64,000 nucleotides of DNA from Thermanaerovibrio acidaminovorans DSM 6589 (GCF_000024905.1 NC_013522.1:806001-870000), one strand, 5' to 3'. Positions 25,175 through 33,867 are shown, numbered from the stretch's first letter. Translations and numbers: made by a program. Notes: generated by a model not told the origin, from the sequence alone.

Positions 25175-25826
25175 CCATAGGCTTTTCCGGGATGGTCTGC
25201 GCCGCCTCCTCGAGATGGAGAAGGACATGGAGGTCATAGGGGAGGCGGAGGACGGGGATGCCACGGTGGAGATGGTGTCCGCCCTGAAGCCCGATGTGCT
25301 TCTCTTCGACATCCACATGCCCAAGAAGGACGGGATCCAGGTGGTCAAGGATCTAAAGGCCATGGGGTGCTCCCCCAGGTTCGTGGCCATTACCGCCTTC
25401 GACGACGATGACCACATAACCGCCCTCTCGTCGGTTGGGATAGATGCCTACGTTCTCAAGGCGTCGGGCATGGCGGAGCTACTGTCCGCCATAAGGTCCG
25501 TCTACCGGGGGCACTCGTACGTGGATCCGAAGGTGGCGGGCAAGTTGCTCAGCACCTTCAACAGGAGGAGGGAGGAGCGGGACCTTCTGTCCCGGCTAAC
25601 CCCCAGGGAAATGGAGGTGCTCTACTGGATCTCCCAGGGACTCAACAACGGGGAGATAGCCCGGAAGATGGTCCTCTCGGAGAAGACGGTGAAGAACCAC
25701 GTGAGCCACATCCTAAAGAAGCTGGATCTGGTGGACAGGACCCAGGCGGCGGTCTTCGCCTGGAAGAGAGGGCTGGCCCAGCTGTCCAAGGAGGACCTGT
25801 TGCTGGTTGGGAAACTATCGGATTGA
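25143..25826 (+). CDS. NarL/FixJ-family response regulator (DegU-like)
   Basis: This 227-residue regulator has a receiver domain (IVLADDH, phosphorylated Asp in LLFDIHMPKKDG, Thr in AITAFDDDD, Lys in YVLKASG) and a C-terminal LuxR-type helix-turn-helix (LTPREMEVLYWISQGLNNGEIARKM). ATG 25143 has GGGAGG seven bases upstream and overlaps the kinase gene by 32 bases. It is probably phosphorylated by that kinase and controls genes outside this window. A strong hairpin follows. Confidence 0.93.
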   Translation: MRKIRIVLADDHRLFRDGLRRLLEMEKDMEVIGEAEDGDATVEMVSALKPDVLLFDIHMPKKDGIQVVKDLKAMGCSPRFVAITAFDDDDHITALSSVGIDAYVLKASGMAELLSAIRSVYRGHSYVDPKVAGKLLSTFNRRREERDLLSRLTPREMEVLYWISQGLNNGEIARKMVLSEKTVKNHVSHILKKLDLVDRTQAAVFAWKRGLAQLSKEDLLLVGKLSD

Positions 25827-25850
25827 GGGGATCTCGGTACTGGGACATTA

Positions 25851-25887
25851 AGGTGAGGGGCGGACCATCTAGGTCCGCCCCTCACCT
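25851..25887. terminator. 16-bp perfect convergent terminator
   Basis: AGGTGAGGGGCGGACC (25851-25866) and its exact complement (25872-25887) flank the five-base loop ATCTA. It separates the regulator gene from the convergent oxidoreductase operon. No strong T run is seen. Confidence 0.8.
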
Positions 25888-25920
25888 CCTTCAGCGACCC
25901 GTTAAGTTACATTGGGTTCA

Positions 25921-26127
25921 TCAGCCGCCACTTATCATGTGAACCACCTGTACCTTGGCCCCCTTGGGTATGGGGGTGGAGTCGAATCGATCCCGCTCCA
26001 CGGGTCGATCGTCGATCCATACGGCGATCATTCGGAAGGTGAACCGCTTCTCGTCCAGCAGGTCCTTGACGGTCATCCCCTCTCTCCAGGGGTGCCGATC
26101 TCCGTTGACGGTGATGAAGCTATCCAT
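25921..26127 (-). CDS. MoaD/ThiS-like ubiquitin-fold sulfur carrier
   Basis: This 68-residue protein has the beta-grasp fold pattern and ends in the diglycine SGG required for thiocarboxylation. It starts at ATG 26127, overlapping the oxidoreductase stop as TGATG, so the two are coupled. Such proteins donate sulfur to the tungsten/molybdenum pterin cofactor. Its place in the operon suggests it serves the tungsto-enzyme here. A longer 72-residue reading frame starts inside the upstream gene and is less likely. Confidence 0.87.
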   Translation of the reverse strand: MDSFITVNGDRHPWREGMTVKDLLDEKRFTFRMIAVWIDDRPVERDRFDSTPIPKGAKVQVVHMISGG

Positions 26128-28322
26128 CAGTTGTCCCACTCGTCCTCCGGGCGCAGGTGCTTCTTCAGCACCTCCACCACCTCAGGGGTGTCTATGCCGA
26201 GGCGCTTTACGGTCTCAAGGGTGGGGATGCCGTTCTTGTTCCATCCCCTGCGCTTGTAGACCGCATCAACCAGCTTCTCCCACTGGGCCCTGCGGTGGGC
26301 TTGGAGCTTCTCGATCTTTTCCTTGACCGAGAGTCCCTGGGGGTCTATGCCCGCCTCCCGGAGCTTATCGTCGAAGTAGTCCGGCCTTGCCATGTACTCG
26401 TCCTCGAAGACGGGTCCCAGGCCCCTGGCGGGGATGTTGTGCCACTCCCTGGTCCCCTTGCCCATCCGGAGGTTGAAGACCCGCTCGAAGTTGTAGACCT
26501 TCTCGGACTGGGTGATTATGTCCTCCTTGGTTATGTTCTTGCCCGTGACGGCGTTGAAGATATCCACGTAGTTCTGCACGTGCTCGGGCACCTTGGCGGC
26601 CTCGATGCCCTTGTAGCGGATGTGGTTGTCCGCCGGCTCGATGTCGTTCCAGGGTAGCTTGCAGAGGCCCACCAGGGAGAACCAGAGCCGGAAGTTGGGG
26701 AAGTAGTAGAGGGCCTCCGCCTTGTCCTCGAAGGTGGGGAGCTGCTTGTTGACCATGTCCATGAAGATGAGCCACGCCTCGTCGTGCTGGGGACCCTTGA
26801 GGGTGAGGAAGTAGCCTCCCCACTGGGCGATGGACTCCTGGCACCGGTACTGGGAGACCTCCAGGCCCTGTCCCTCCATGCCGATGTCCTCCATCACCTT
26901 GCGGTCCGCCCCGTACTTCTCGCTGAGGAAGTCCTTGAGGTACCTTATGCCCCGGCTGGCCGCCACGGCGAACTCGTCGGTGCCCTCCGCCATCCGGTGG
27001 ATCATCTCCATCATGGCGTCCTTGTTGCCGAAGGTGAGCTCAAGGCCGCCGGTGTGGTCCTTGTTGATGAGCCCCAGCTCGTAGCACTCTGCCAGGAAGG
27101 CCAGGATGGTGCCCAGGGATATGGTGTCGAACCCGTAGTGGTCCGCGTAGAAGTTGGCCTCTATGGTCCACTTGGGATCGAATATGCCAATGACCGATCC
27201 GAGGGATGCGGCGGTCTCGTACTCGGGGCCGTCGACGGTCACCTTCTTGCCCTTCCAAGGTCCGGTCTTCAGCTCGAAGTTGTCCGCCGCCTTGGCGCAG
27301 GAGAGGGAACAACCGTACCAGCACCCGTCGGGGAGCCCCTGGGTGAAGAGGCTGGTGTAGACGTCCGAGTGGATGTTGTTTATGTCCGGATGCTGGCCGA
27401 ACTTGTAGTTGTTGACCGGCAACAGGTGGTAGTCGTTCATGACCTCGTTGAGGTGGGCGGTGCCGACCTTGCGCATCTTGCACTGCACGTCATCGTAGTC
27501 GTGGATCTCTTTGTGGAGCTTTATGCCCACCTGCTGGAGGGTGGCCAGGTCCGCCGGGTCGTTCTCCACGCCGGTCACCTTGCGCTTCTTGACCACTAGG
27601 GCGTGGACCCCCTTGTGGCGGAGCACCGTGCCGCCGCCACCCCTGCCCGCCTGCTTCAGCCTGGCCACCTTGCGGCGCAGGTCGTAGAAGCTGAAGTTCA
27701 TGCCGCAGATGTAGCTGTGGGCCGCCGCCTGGCCAGTGGAGACCACCGATATGGCCCTCTTGCCGTTCTCCCTATCCTCATCCTCTGCGGAGAAGTAGTC
27801 GTGGAGCTCATCGGTTATGGTGTAGGAGTTGTCCTTGGGGCTGAAGGGGGACTCGTATATCTCCACCTTGCCCTGGTCCCCGTCCACGAAGATGATCACG
27901 TTACGGTCCGCGATGCCCCTCAGCTCGAAGGAGTCGAAGCCGGAGAACTTGATCAGGGGACCGAAGTACCCCCCCGCGTTGCTGGCGTAGGTCTGCTTGG
28001 TGGCGGGGGAGAGGAAGACCGAGTAGCACTTGCCCGCCCCGGGGTACTGGGTTATGCCGCAGAGGGGGCCGCCGGATATGATGATCTCGTTCTCCGGGTC
28101 ATCCCACTTGGTGTTCTCGTTGACCGCCTCCCAGAGGAGGCCCAGGCCGAACCCCCTTCCGCCGGTGAAGCGCTCCACGAACTCATCGGACAGGGTCTTG
28201 GTCTCGAAACGGTACTTGCCGTCCCGGTTGCCCAGGTCAACGAGGCAGACCTCCTTGGTGTAGCCCCGGTGAATGGGCTTGGGCGTGTAGGTCCACTGGG
28301 CGAGAAGCTTCATCTTCTCCAT
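26127..28322 (-). CDS. aor: Aldehyde:ferredoxin oxidoreductase (tungsten family)
   Basis: This 731-residue enzyme has the AOR N-terminal fold with the GGRGFGLGLLWEA pterin-binding region and domains typical of the tungsten family. Four likely [4Fe-4S] ligands are CWYGCSLSC (about residues 336-344, C-X3-C-X3-C) and a later cysteine in VGLCKLPWN. It would oxidise aldehydes to acids and pass electrons to ferredoxin. AGGAG precedes the ATG. It sits between a four-cluster ferredoxin subunit and a sulfur carrier. The aldehyde substrate is unknown; amino-acid fermentation would supply candidates. Confidence 0.93.
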   Translation of the reverse strand: MEKMKLLAQWTYTPKPIHRGYTKEVCLVDLGNRDGKYRFETKTLSDEFVERFTGGRGFGLGLLWEAVNENTKWDDPENEIIISGGPLCGITQYPGAGKCYSVFLSPATKQTYASNAGGYFGPLIKFSGFDSFELRGIADRNVIIFVDGDQGKVEIYESPFSPKDNSYTITDELHDYFSAEDEDRENGKRAISVVSTGQAAAHSYICGMNFSFYDLRRKVARLKQAGRGGGGTVLRHKGVHALVVKKRKVTGVENDPADLATLQQVGIKLHKEIHDYDDVQCKMRKVGTAHLNEVMNDYHLLPVNNYKFGQHPDINNIHSDVYTSLFTQGLPDGCWYGCSLSCAKAADNFELKTGPWKGKKVTVDGPEYETAASLGSVIGIFDPKWTIEANFYADHYGFDTISLGTILAFLAECYELGLINKDHTGGLELTFGNKDAMMEMIHRMAEGTDEFAVAASRGIRYLKDFLSEKYGADRKVMEDIGMEGQGLEVSQYRCQESIAQWGGYFLTLKGPQHDEAWLIFMDMVNKQLPTFEDKAEALYYFPNFRLWFSLVGLCKLPWNDIEPADNHIRYKGIEAAKVPEHVQNYVDIFNAVTGKNITKEDIITQSEKVYNFERVFNLRMGKGTREWHNIPARGLGPVFEDEYMARPDYFDDKLREAGIDPQGLSVKEKIEKLQAHRRAQWEKLVDAVYKRRGWNKNGIPTLETVKRLGIDTPEVVEVLKKHLRPEDEWDN

Positions 28323-28379
28323 CTCGTTACGCTCCTTTCGTGAGGACGTCTATGGTTAACCCTAGGCTTGCTGGCGGAT

Positions 28380-28769
28380 CTAGCCTATGATCTCCAAGGC
28401 ACCGGTGGGGCATGCCTTGGCGCAGAGTCCGCAGGCGATGCACTTGAAGGGCTGGCTCTGCTTCTTGGCGTTGAAGAACATGCTAGCAGTGGGGCAGTAA
28501 CCTACGCACATCATGCAGGAGGTGCACTTGTCCTTCCTGAGCTGGACCACCCCGTTCTTGTCCCTCTCCAGCGCCTGGGTGGGACACACCTCTATGCAGG
28601 CGCCGCACTGGTTGCAGACGTTCAGGTTAGGCATGTTGCCCACGTCGGACACCCTTATCCTGGAAAGCTCCGGGTCCTCCTCCTTAAAGTAGGCCTTGGC
28701 GCAGGCGGCCATGCAGGCGCCGCACCGGACGCACTTCTCCGCATAGGTCTTGAGGAGCTTCACTTCCAT
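28380..28769 (-). CDS. Four-[4Fe-4S] polyferredoxin subunit for the tungsten oxidoreductase
   Basis: This 129-residue protein has four cysteine clusters (CVRCGACMAAC, CNQCGACIEVCP, CTSCMMCVGYCP, CIACGLCAKACP), each able to bind a [4Fe-4S] cluster. It is 57 bases upstream of the oxidoreductase gene and resembles AorA subunits that carry electrons in bacterial AOR complexes. ATG 28769 touches its AGGGAGGG, so GTG 28763 (V3) may be the true start. The complex and its electron acceptor are inferred. Confidence 0.9.
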   Translation of the reverse strand: MEVKLLKTYAEKCVRCGACMAACAKAYFKEEDPELSRIRVSDVGNMPNLNVCNQCGACIEVCPTQALERDKNGVVQLRKDKCTSCMMCVGYCPTASMFFNAKKQSQPFKCIACGLCAKACPTGALEIIG

Positions 28770-28986
28770 CCCTCCCTTGGATGATCGAAGCTACGGGTTC
28801 CCCCTCCCGCTTCTTGTGTACATGATACCATATGCATGTTTGACGCAAGAAGTCCCGAAGTTCGAATAGGCGAAAAATTCCCCCCCCGATCTCTCCGTAT
28901 TTTAATGGATATATTATGCAACTCCTCTCCTGTGGATGGTAGAATCTTTGGCAAGTTCCGCATCTTCATTTGGGAGGTGTTGTGGA

Positions 28987-30141
28987 GTGAGGAAGAAGTT
29001 TGGGATCCTGGCGGTTGCCGTGGCTCTAGTGGCCCTGTTCGTGGGGTCCGCCATGGCGGGGGAGATCAAGATTGGCTACCTGGCGGCCCTCACGGGGGAC
29101 TATGCGGGTTACGGCCAGACGGAGCTTAGGGCGGCCCAGCTGGCGGTGGAGGAGATCAACGCCAAGGGTGGGGTCCTGGGGAACAAGCTGGTCCTGGTCC
29201 CCTATGACTGGCGCACCAGGGCGGAGGACGCGGTCAACGCGGTGCGCCGCATGATCGATCAGGACAAGGTGGTGGCCATAATAGGGGCCAACGCCTCCGG
29301 GGCCAACATAGCCACCGCTCCCATCGTCAACAAGGCGAAGGTCCCCCAGATAGGTACCGTCTCCACCAACCCCCTGGTCACCGTGGATGAGAAGGGCAAG
29401 GTTCGCCCCTACTCCTTCCGAATCTGCTTCACCGATCCCTACCAGGGGAAGGTTCTGGCCAACCTGGCGGCGGTGAAGCTGGGCAAGAAGAAGGGCGCCA
29501 TGCTCTACGATGTGGCCTCCGACTACTCCCAGGGGCTCAGGGAGTTCTGCATCAAGGAGTTCGAGAAGCTGGGCGGCAAGATAGTGGCTGACGAGGCCTA
29601 CAAGGGCACCGACACAGACTTCAGGGCCCAGCTCACCAACGTTCGCAACTCCGGCGCCGACGTGCTCTTCCTGCCCGGCATGGGCAAGGACATGGCCCTC
29701 ATTATCAAGCAGGCCCGGGAGCTGGGGATGAAGGACCTGGTCATAATGGGCGGCGACGGATACGCGGACTTCATGTACGAGATAGCCGGTAACGCCCTGG
29801 TTGGGACCTACTGGGTGAACCACACCTCCCTGGAGGACCCGGGGATGCAGCCATTCTTCAAGGCTTACAAGGAGAAGTATAAGGACGAGTGCAAGGAGTT
29901 CGTTAACGGCGTTCTAGCCTACGACTCGGTCTACTGGCTGGCGGACGCCATAAAGCGGGCCGGCAAGGTGGACGGCACCGCCATAGCCCAGGCGCTGGAG
30001 AAGACCAAGGACCTGAAGCTCCACCACGCGGTCCTCTCCATAAATCCTAAGGATCACAACCCCCTCAACAAGACGGCGGTCATCCTCCGGGTCGAGAAGG
30101 ACGGGAAGGCTCACTTCTTCACCAGGATACAGCCCAAGTAG
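28987..30141 (+). CDS. Branched-chain amino-acid-type ABC transporter substrate-binding protein
   Basis: This 384-residue periplasmic protein of the LivJ/LivK family starts with a signal peptide (basic KK, a hydrophobic core, then SAMA and a mature GEIKIGYLAALTGDYAGYG). The rest has the two-lobe pattern of type I binding proteins. GTG 28987 follows GGGAGG; a longer ORF upstream has no signal-peptide logic. No liv permease or ATPase genes are adjacent, so it is an orphan receptor. The next genes are a tRNA and smpB. The ligand is unknown. Confidence 0.9.
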   Translation: MRKKFGILAVAVALVALFVGSAMAGEIKIGYLAALTGDYAGYGQTELRAAQLAVEEINAKGGVLGNKLVLVPYDWRTRAEDAVNAVRRMIDQDKVVAIIGANASGANIATAPIVNKAKVPQIGTVSTNPLVTVDEKGKVRPYSFRICFTDPYQGKVLANLAAVKLGKKKGAMLYDVASDYSQGLREFCIKEFEKLGGKIVADEAYKGTDTDFRAQLTNVRNSGADVLFLPGMGKDMALIIKQARELGMKDLVIMGGDGYADFMYEIAGNALVGTYWVNHTSLEDPGMQPFFKAYKEKYKDECKEFVNGVLAYDSVYWLADAIKRAGKVDGTAIAQALEKTKDLKLHHAVLSINPKDHNPLNKTAVILRVEKDGKAHFFTRIQPK

Positions 30142-30160
30142 GCATCCATACGGCTCCGAT

Positions 30161-30189
30161 TTGACGGGGCGTGAAAGGGGTGCTAAAAT
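30161..30189 (+). promoter_or_regulatory. Strong promoter for tRNA-Pro(CGG)
   Basis: TTGACG (30161-30166) and TAAAAT (30184-30189) are spaced 17 bases, with the tRNA beginning 11 bases after the -10 box. This is a near-consensus sigma-70 promoter. Confidence 0.85.
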
Positions 30190-30199
30190 CTCCTCCGTT

Positions 30200-30277
30200 C
30201 GGGGCGTAGCGCAGTCTGGTTAGCGCGCTTGGTTCGGGACCAAGAGGTCGGAAGTTCAAATCTTCTCGCCCCGACCA
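30200..30277 (+). tRNA. tRNA-Pro (anticodon CGG)
   Basis: The 78-nt sequence folds with acceptor CGGGGCG/CGCCCCG, D stem GCGC/GCGC, anticodon stem CTTGG/CCAAG around TTCGGGA, T arm GGAAG-TTCAAAT-CTTCT and an encoded CCA. It complements the GGG isoacceptor at 16.3 kb. Confidence 0.95.
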
Positions 30278-30286
30278 TGAGATCGC

Positions 30287-30311
30287 AAGGGGGCCCAGTG
30301 GGCCCCCTTTT
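30287..30311 (+). terminator. Terminator after tRNA-Pro(CGG)
   Basis: AAGGGGGCCC (30287-30296) and GGGCCCCCTT (30300-30309) form a perfect 10-bp stem with a three-base loop and a T run. Confidence 0.9.
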
Positions 30312-30388
30312 CTCGTATGGTTTGGGGCAGCACGAGTTGACTATAGATGACTTTGCGTTTAGAATCTGGTTTGAACGGAGGTGTTAGG

Positions 30389-30844
30389 GTGGGGGAAGAC
30401 AGGGTAGTGGCCCAGAACCGGAAGGCTCGCCACGACTACTTCATCCTGGACACCTTGGAGGTGGGGATGGTCCTCACCGGCACGGAGATAAAGTCCTTGC
30501 GGGAGGGTAGGGTTAACCTAAAGGACGGTTACGCCACCGTCAAGGACGGGGAGCTCTGGTTGTTGGGGGTGCACATAGCCCCCTACGAGAAGGGGAGCTA
30601 CTACAACGTGGATCCCGAGCGTCCAAGGAAGCTTCTGGCCTCCAAGGGGGAGATACTCAAGCTCTCCCAGCGGATAAGGGAGAAGGGGCTTACCCTAGTT
30701 CCCCTTAAGATATACATAAAGGGCAACCGTTGGGCCAAGGTGGAGCTGGGGATAGCCAAGGGTAAGGCACTTCATGACAAGAGGGACGCGTTGGCGGAGA
30801 AGCAGGCCAAGAGGGAGATGGAGCGAGCCATCAAATCTCGATGA
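30389..30844 (+). CDS. smpB: SsrA-binding protein SmpB
   Basis: This 151-residue protein binds tmRNA for trans-translation. It has NRKARHDYFI, GTEIKSLREGRVNLKDGYA and the C-terminal LGIAKGKALHDKRDALAEK tail that enters the decoding centre. GTG 30389 lies five bases after GGAGGTG. A longer open frame upstream has no better start. The tmRNA gene follows directly, forming an adjacent functional pair. Confidence 0.97.
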   Translation: MGEDRVVAQNRKARHDYFILDTLEVGMVLTGTEIKSLREGRVNLKDGYATVKDGELWLLGVHIAPYEKGSYYNVDPERPRKLLASKGEILKLSQRIREKGLTLVPLKIYIKGNRWAKVELGIAKGKALHDKRDALAEKQAKREMERAIKSR

Positions 30845-30856
30845 TTCGGTTTTAGA

Positions 30857-31208
30857 GGGGGCGACAGGTTTCGACGGCAACAGGAGGGTTTAGGAGAGCG
30901 GGCCGAGGTTGGGACTTCCTCGTTAATCTGGGTCCCGAAAAGAAAAACGCCAACGATAACTACGCTCTGGCTGCTTAGTTAGCGGCCACGCTCCTTGGGA
31001 TCGCGCCGCCGGATCTCAAGAGGGCGTCACTTAGGCGGCTGGATGGGTGGTTTAGCCTTTCGGTCACCTGTCGAGACTCTAGGAAGGCCCGGGTAAGGGG
31101 ATCCCGCCCGTGGGAGCCTCTGGCCTTAAACTAAAACGCGGGATACGCCCGTAGCGCTTCTAGGCTGGCCGTTGTCGGACGGGGGTTCGATTCCCCCCGC
31201 CTCCACCA
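30857..31208 (+). ncRNA. ssrA: Transfer-messenger RNA (tmRNA)
   Basis: The 5' end GGGGGCGACAGGTTTCGACGG and 3' end TTCGATTCCCCCCGCCTCCACCA are the classic one-piece tmRNA tRNA-like domain; GGGGGCG pairs with CGCCTCC (one G-T). The tag reading frame encodes a peptide ending KNANDNYALAA, stopping at TAG 30976-30978. The resume codon is not certain: the reading frame continues upstream through GAAAAG. Length about 352 nt is normal. It rescues stalled ribosomes with SmpB, encoded just upstream. Confidence 0.96.
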
Positions 31209-31227
31209 TTGAGTAAAAACTTAGTTT

Positions 31228-31265
31228 AAAACGAGGGGGGACGCCGTTGGGCATCCCCCCGTTTT
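31228..31265 (+). terminator. Terminator after tmRNA
   Basis: AAACG-A-GGGGGG and CCCCCC-GTTTT form a strong imperfect hairpin with an internal GCC-GTT-GGC part, ending in a T run. It may also serve convergent fliD. Confidence 0.8.
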
Positions 31266-31283
31266 ATATCCTCCAGCCTAGGC

Positions 31284-33779
31284 TCAGCTCCTGCCCATCC
31301 CGTTCAGCTGGGCCACTATACCTGCAAGCCAGGAGAGCTGCTGGTTCATCCTGGATATGGTCTTCTCCATGGCCACGAACTGGTTGTAGTAAGACTGCTG
31401 CATTATCTTCAGTCGTACCTCGAAGTCCGATATCCTCTTGTCTATGGTCTTTATCTGGTCGTCTATGGACTTTATCCGGCCGGATATGCGACCCTTGACT
31501 ACCGCCTCGTTGCCCACGCTGACCTGGGTTGAGTCCACCATGTTGCCCAGGAAGTCGTCCAGCTTGGACATCATGGAGGACATGAGGTTAGCCATCCCGT
31601 CGTTGTCGCTCCCCATCCTGTTCATGAAGGTTTGAACGTCGAACTCCAGCTTTCCGCTCTTCCCGTAGTTGGCCTTCTCGGTGGTTATTCCCCCGTAGGA
31701 TATGGAGCTCCTCGAGTTGTCCTGAGAGAGCCCCAGGTTCGTTAGGTTGCCCGTGGTGGCTATGGATACCTTCCCGGAGTGGTAGGTGTAGGCCACGTTG
31801 TAGCTCCCGGTGGGCCTCCTACCCCCATCCAGCCAGACAACCCGGCTCTCCAGGGCCCCGTTCGAGTTCTCCACCGTCTGGATGGTGTAGTCCACGTTCT
31901 CCGCGTAGGTGGTGGAGCCGCTCCTTATCACCATCTTGCCCGATATTGGTGGGTTGAAGTTGGGGGTGTAGGGGAGCCGGTCCCAGTTGGACGAGGTGTT
32001 CCGGGTGATGGTGTCCGACACGGTCATCGCCCCGGTGTTCTTGGACTTGGACCTGACCACCAATCGGCCGTTCTCGATGGAGACGTCCAATGGGACCGTG
32101 GACCCCTTGGCGGATCCGCCGCTACCGGCGGTCATGTCCGTCAGGTTGGTCAGCTTGGTCTTTATGGTCTCCAGGGAGTCCGAGGGGGACACGGTGATCT
32201 TGGCCCTCATGCCCTCAACGTCAATCACCATTTCCCCCGACAGGTTGAGGGGTGACGTGGTTGAAAGGTAGCCCCGGGAAGTGTACGCATTTGGAAGGTT
32301 GGAGAGGGGATAGGAGAACATCTGCCTCATCTGGTCCTTTATCTGCCAGAGGAGCGAGTCCCCGTGGAGCAGCCCGAACTTCTTGTAGAAGTCATCGTTC
32401 TTGTTGGAGCTAGAGCTATTCTGGGTCTTGCTCTCCTCCGACAGGCGGATGTTTATCCAGTCCATCACGTCGTTGTAGGCGGTGACGAAGTTCTGTAGCC
32501 CCTCCACCGCCTTCTTGGCGTCAACGGTGACGTCCATCTTGACGGTCCCGGTCCCCACCAGGTTCAGCTTCACCCCGGCGATCAGGTCCTCGATGGTGTT
32601 GCTGTCCTGCTCTATCTGCTGGCCGTCCACCTCCAGGATGGCTTTCTGGGCCGCCACGTGCCTCGAAGGGTCCATGAGGCCCAATCCGGTGCCCGCCAGA
32701 CGGTTCCCGGACACCAAGGTCCCCGACACGTCCTCCAGGTAGAAGGGGTTGTTGTTCGAATAGTAGAGGTACTTGACGGTGTAATCGGTCCCGTCCGCCG
32801 GCTTTGACGAGGATGTCCACGTTACGGTCCCGGTGGAGGAGTCGTAGGTGAAGTGCTGTCCCTCCACGTAGGTGGTGCTACCTTGATTTATGATGATGAC
32901 TGATGGCCTCGGGGCTCCGATGGATAGGGTGTCGCTGGCCCCCGTTCCCCTGGTCACCGTCTCGGTGTCCTGGGAGTAGGTGACGGTGAACTCCGCCCCC
33001 TGCGCGGGCTTGTTGGAGCCCAGCCAAGTTATGGATCCCTTTGTGGGATCGTAGGAGAAGTCGGTCCCCGCGGTGTAGGTAACCGAGCCGGACTTGACGG
33101 TAACCGAGCTTGGGTACCAGCCGTTCGCCTCCCTGGGTAGGTAGACCACGTCGGAGCTACCCATGGTGAAGTTCTCGGAGGCCTTGGGCCCCGAGGTCCC
33201 AAGGCCTGTGGAAGAGCTCTCCAGGACTATCCGGTTGTCCAATATCTTGCTGGTGATGGCCAGCGGCTTACCGGAGCTGTCCAGTGCCTTCTGGATCTTG
33301 TAGTTTATCTCCCTGAGGGAGTCGGAGTTGTTGACCGTAACCTCCGCCCACTGCTGCCCCACGTATATCCTGAAGGTACCAGACAGGTTCAACGCCTCGC
33401 TCACGCTGTCGAACCTGTCGGAGGTCCTGCGCTCCGCCTTGGCTATCTGGTTCACCTTCAACGTCCACTGGTTTATGGCGGCGGAGGTGTCCGCCGTGGC
33501 GGTTAGGATGGAGTCGGCGGACTTGCCCGCCTCCAGGCTCACCAGCTCCGCCTGTTTCTTGTTGTAGGTGGACGCCAGCTTGAGGGACGTTATGCTGCTC
33601 CTAAGCTGCTTCATGCTGGCGGAGAGCTCTTCGTAGAGCCCCTTCTTGAGCTCCAGCTTGTCCTTCTGCTCCTCCCAGATCTTCTCCGGCTTCCGGGCGT
33701 TCTCCATTATCTTGTCCAGCATGGTCCCCCAGTCTATCTGGGAACCTACGCCGGTGAACTGAAACAGGGGATCCCCCAT
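31284..33779 (-). CDS. fliD: Flagellar filament capping protein FliD (enlarged)
   Basis: This 831-residue filament cap (hook-associated protein 2) has the FliD N-terminal helix (QIDWGTMLDKIMENARKPEK) and a C-terminal helical region. It promotes flagellin assembly. FliD is usually 450-650 residues; the extra length comes from inserted beta modules with SG-X-TTYxxGxD...S...VTWxGxxKP patterns at about residues 222-270, 291-340 and 612-667, and flagellin-like repeats near 134-165 and 513-543. GGAGG precedes ATG 33779. A sigma-28-like promoter lies upstream. fliS and flgN are at 52-53 kb, so flagellar genes are scattered. Confidence 0.92.
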   Translation of the reverse strand: MGDPLFQFTGVGSQIDWGTMLDKIMENARKPEKIWEEQKDKLELKKGLYEELSASMKQLRSSITSLKLASTYNKKQAELVSLEAGKSADSILTATADTSAAINQWTLKVNQIAKAERRTSDRFDSVSEALNLSGTFRIYVGQQWAEVTVNNSDSLREINYKIQKALDSSGKPLAITSKILDNRIVLESSSTGLGTSGPKASENFTMGSSDVVYLPREANGWYPSSVTVKSGSVTYTAGTDFSYDPTKGSITWLGSNKPAQGAEFTVTYSQDTETVTRGTGASDTLSIGAPRPSVIIINQGSTTYVEGQHFTYDSSTGTVTWTSSSKPADGTDYTVKYLYYSNNNPFYLEDVSGTLVSGNRLAGTGLGLMDPSRHVAAQKAILEVDGQQIEQDSNTIEDLIAGVKLNLVGTGTVKMDVTVDAKKAVEGLQNFVTAYNDVMDWINIRLSEESKTQNSSSSNKNDDFYKKFGLLHGDSLLWQIKDQMRQMFSYPLSNLPNAYTSRGYLSTTSPLNLSGEMVIDVEGMRAKITVSPSDSLETIKTKLTNLTDMTAGSGGSAKGSTVPLDVSIENGRLVVRSKSKNTGAMTVSDTITRNTSSNWDRLPYTPNFNPPISGKMVIRSGSTTYAENVDYTIQTVENSNGALESRVVWLDGGRRPTGSYNVAYTYHSGKVSIATTGNLTNLGLSQDNSRSSISYGGITTEKANYGKSGKLEFDVQTFMNRMGSDNDGMANLMSSMMSKLDDFLGNMVDSTQVSVGNEAVVKGRISGRIKSIDDQIKTIDKRISDFEVRLKIMQQSYYNQFVAMEKTISRMNQQLSWLAGIVAQLNGMGRS

Positions 33780-33839
33780 GGGCGGAACCTCCCTCCAGGT
33801 TTATTTGCATTTAGGACCCAACAGCCCTGCTCAAGGATG

Positions 33840-33867
33840 TTTTCGGAACCGTGGCCGCCCCCCTTTA
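33840..33867 (-). promoter_or_regulatory. Sigma-28-type flagellar promoter before fliD
   Basis: On the minus strand TAAA (33867-33864), 16 bases, then TCCGAAAA (33847-33840), compared with the flagellar consensus TAAA-N15-GCCGATAA (spacing 14-16 in Bacillus). It overlaps a terminator-like hairpin and lies about 60 bases from the fliD start. Inferred activity. Confidence 0.55.
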
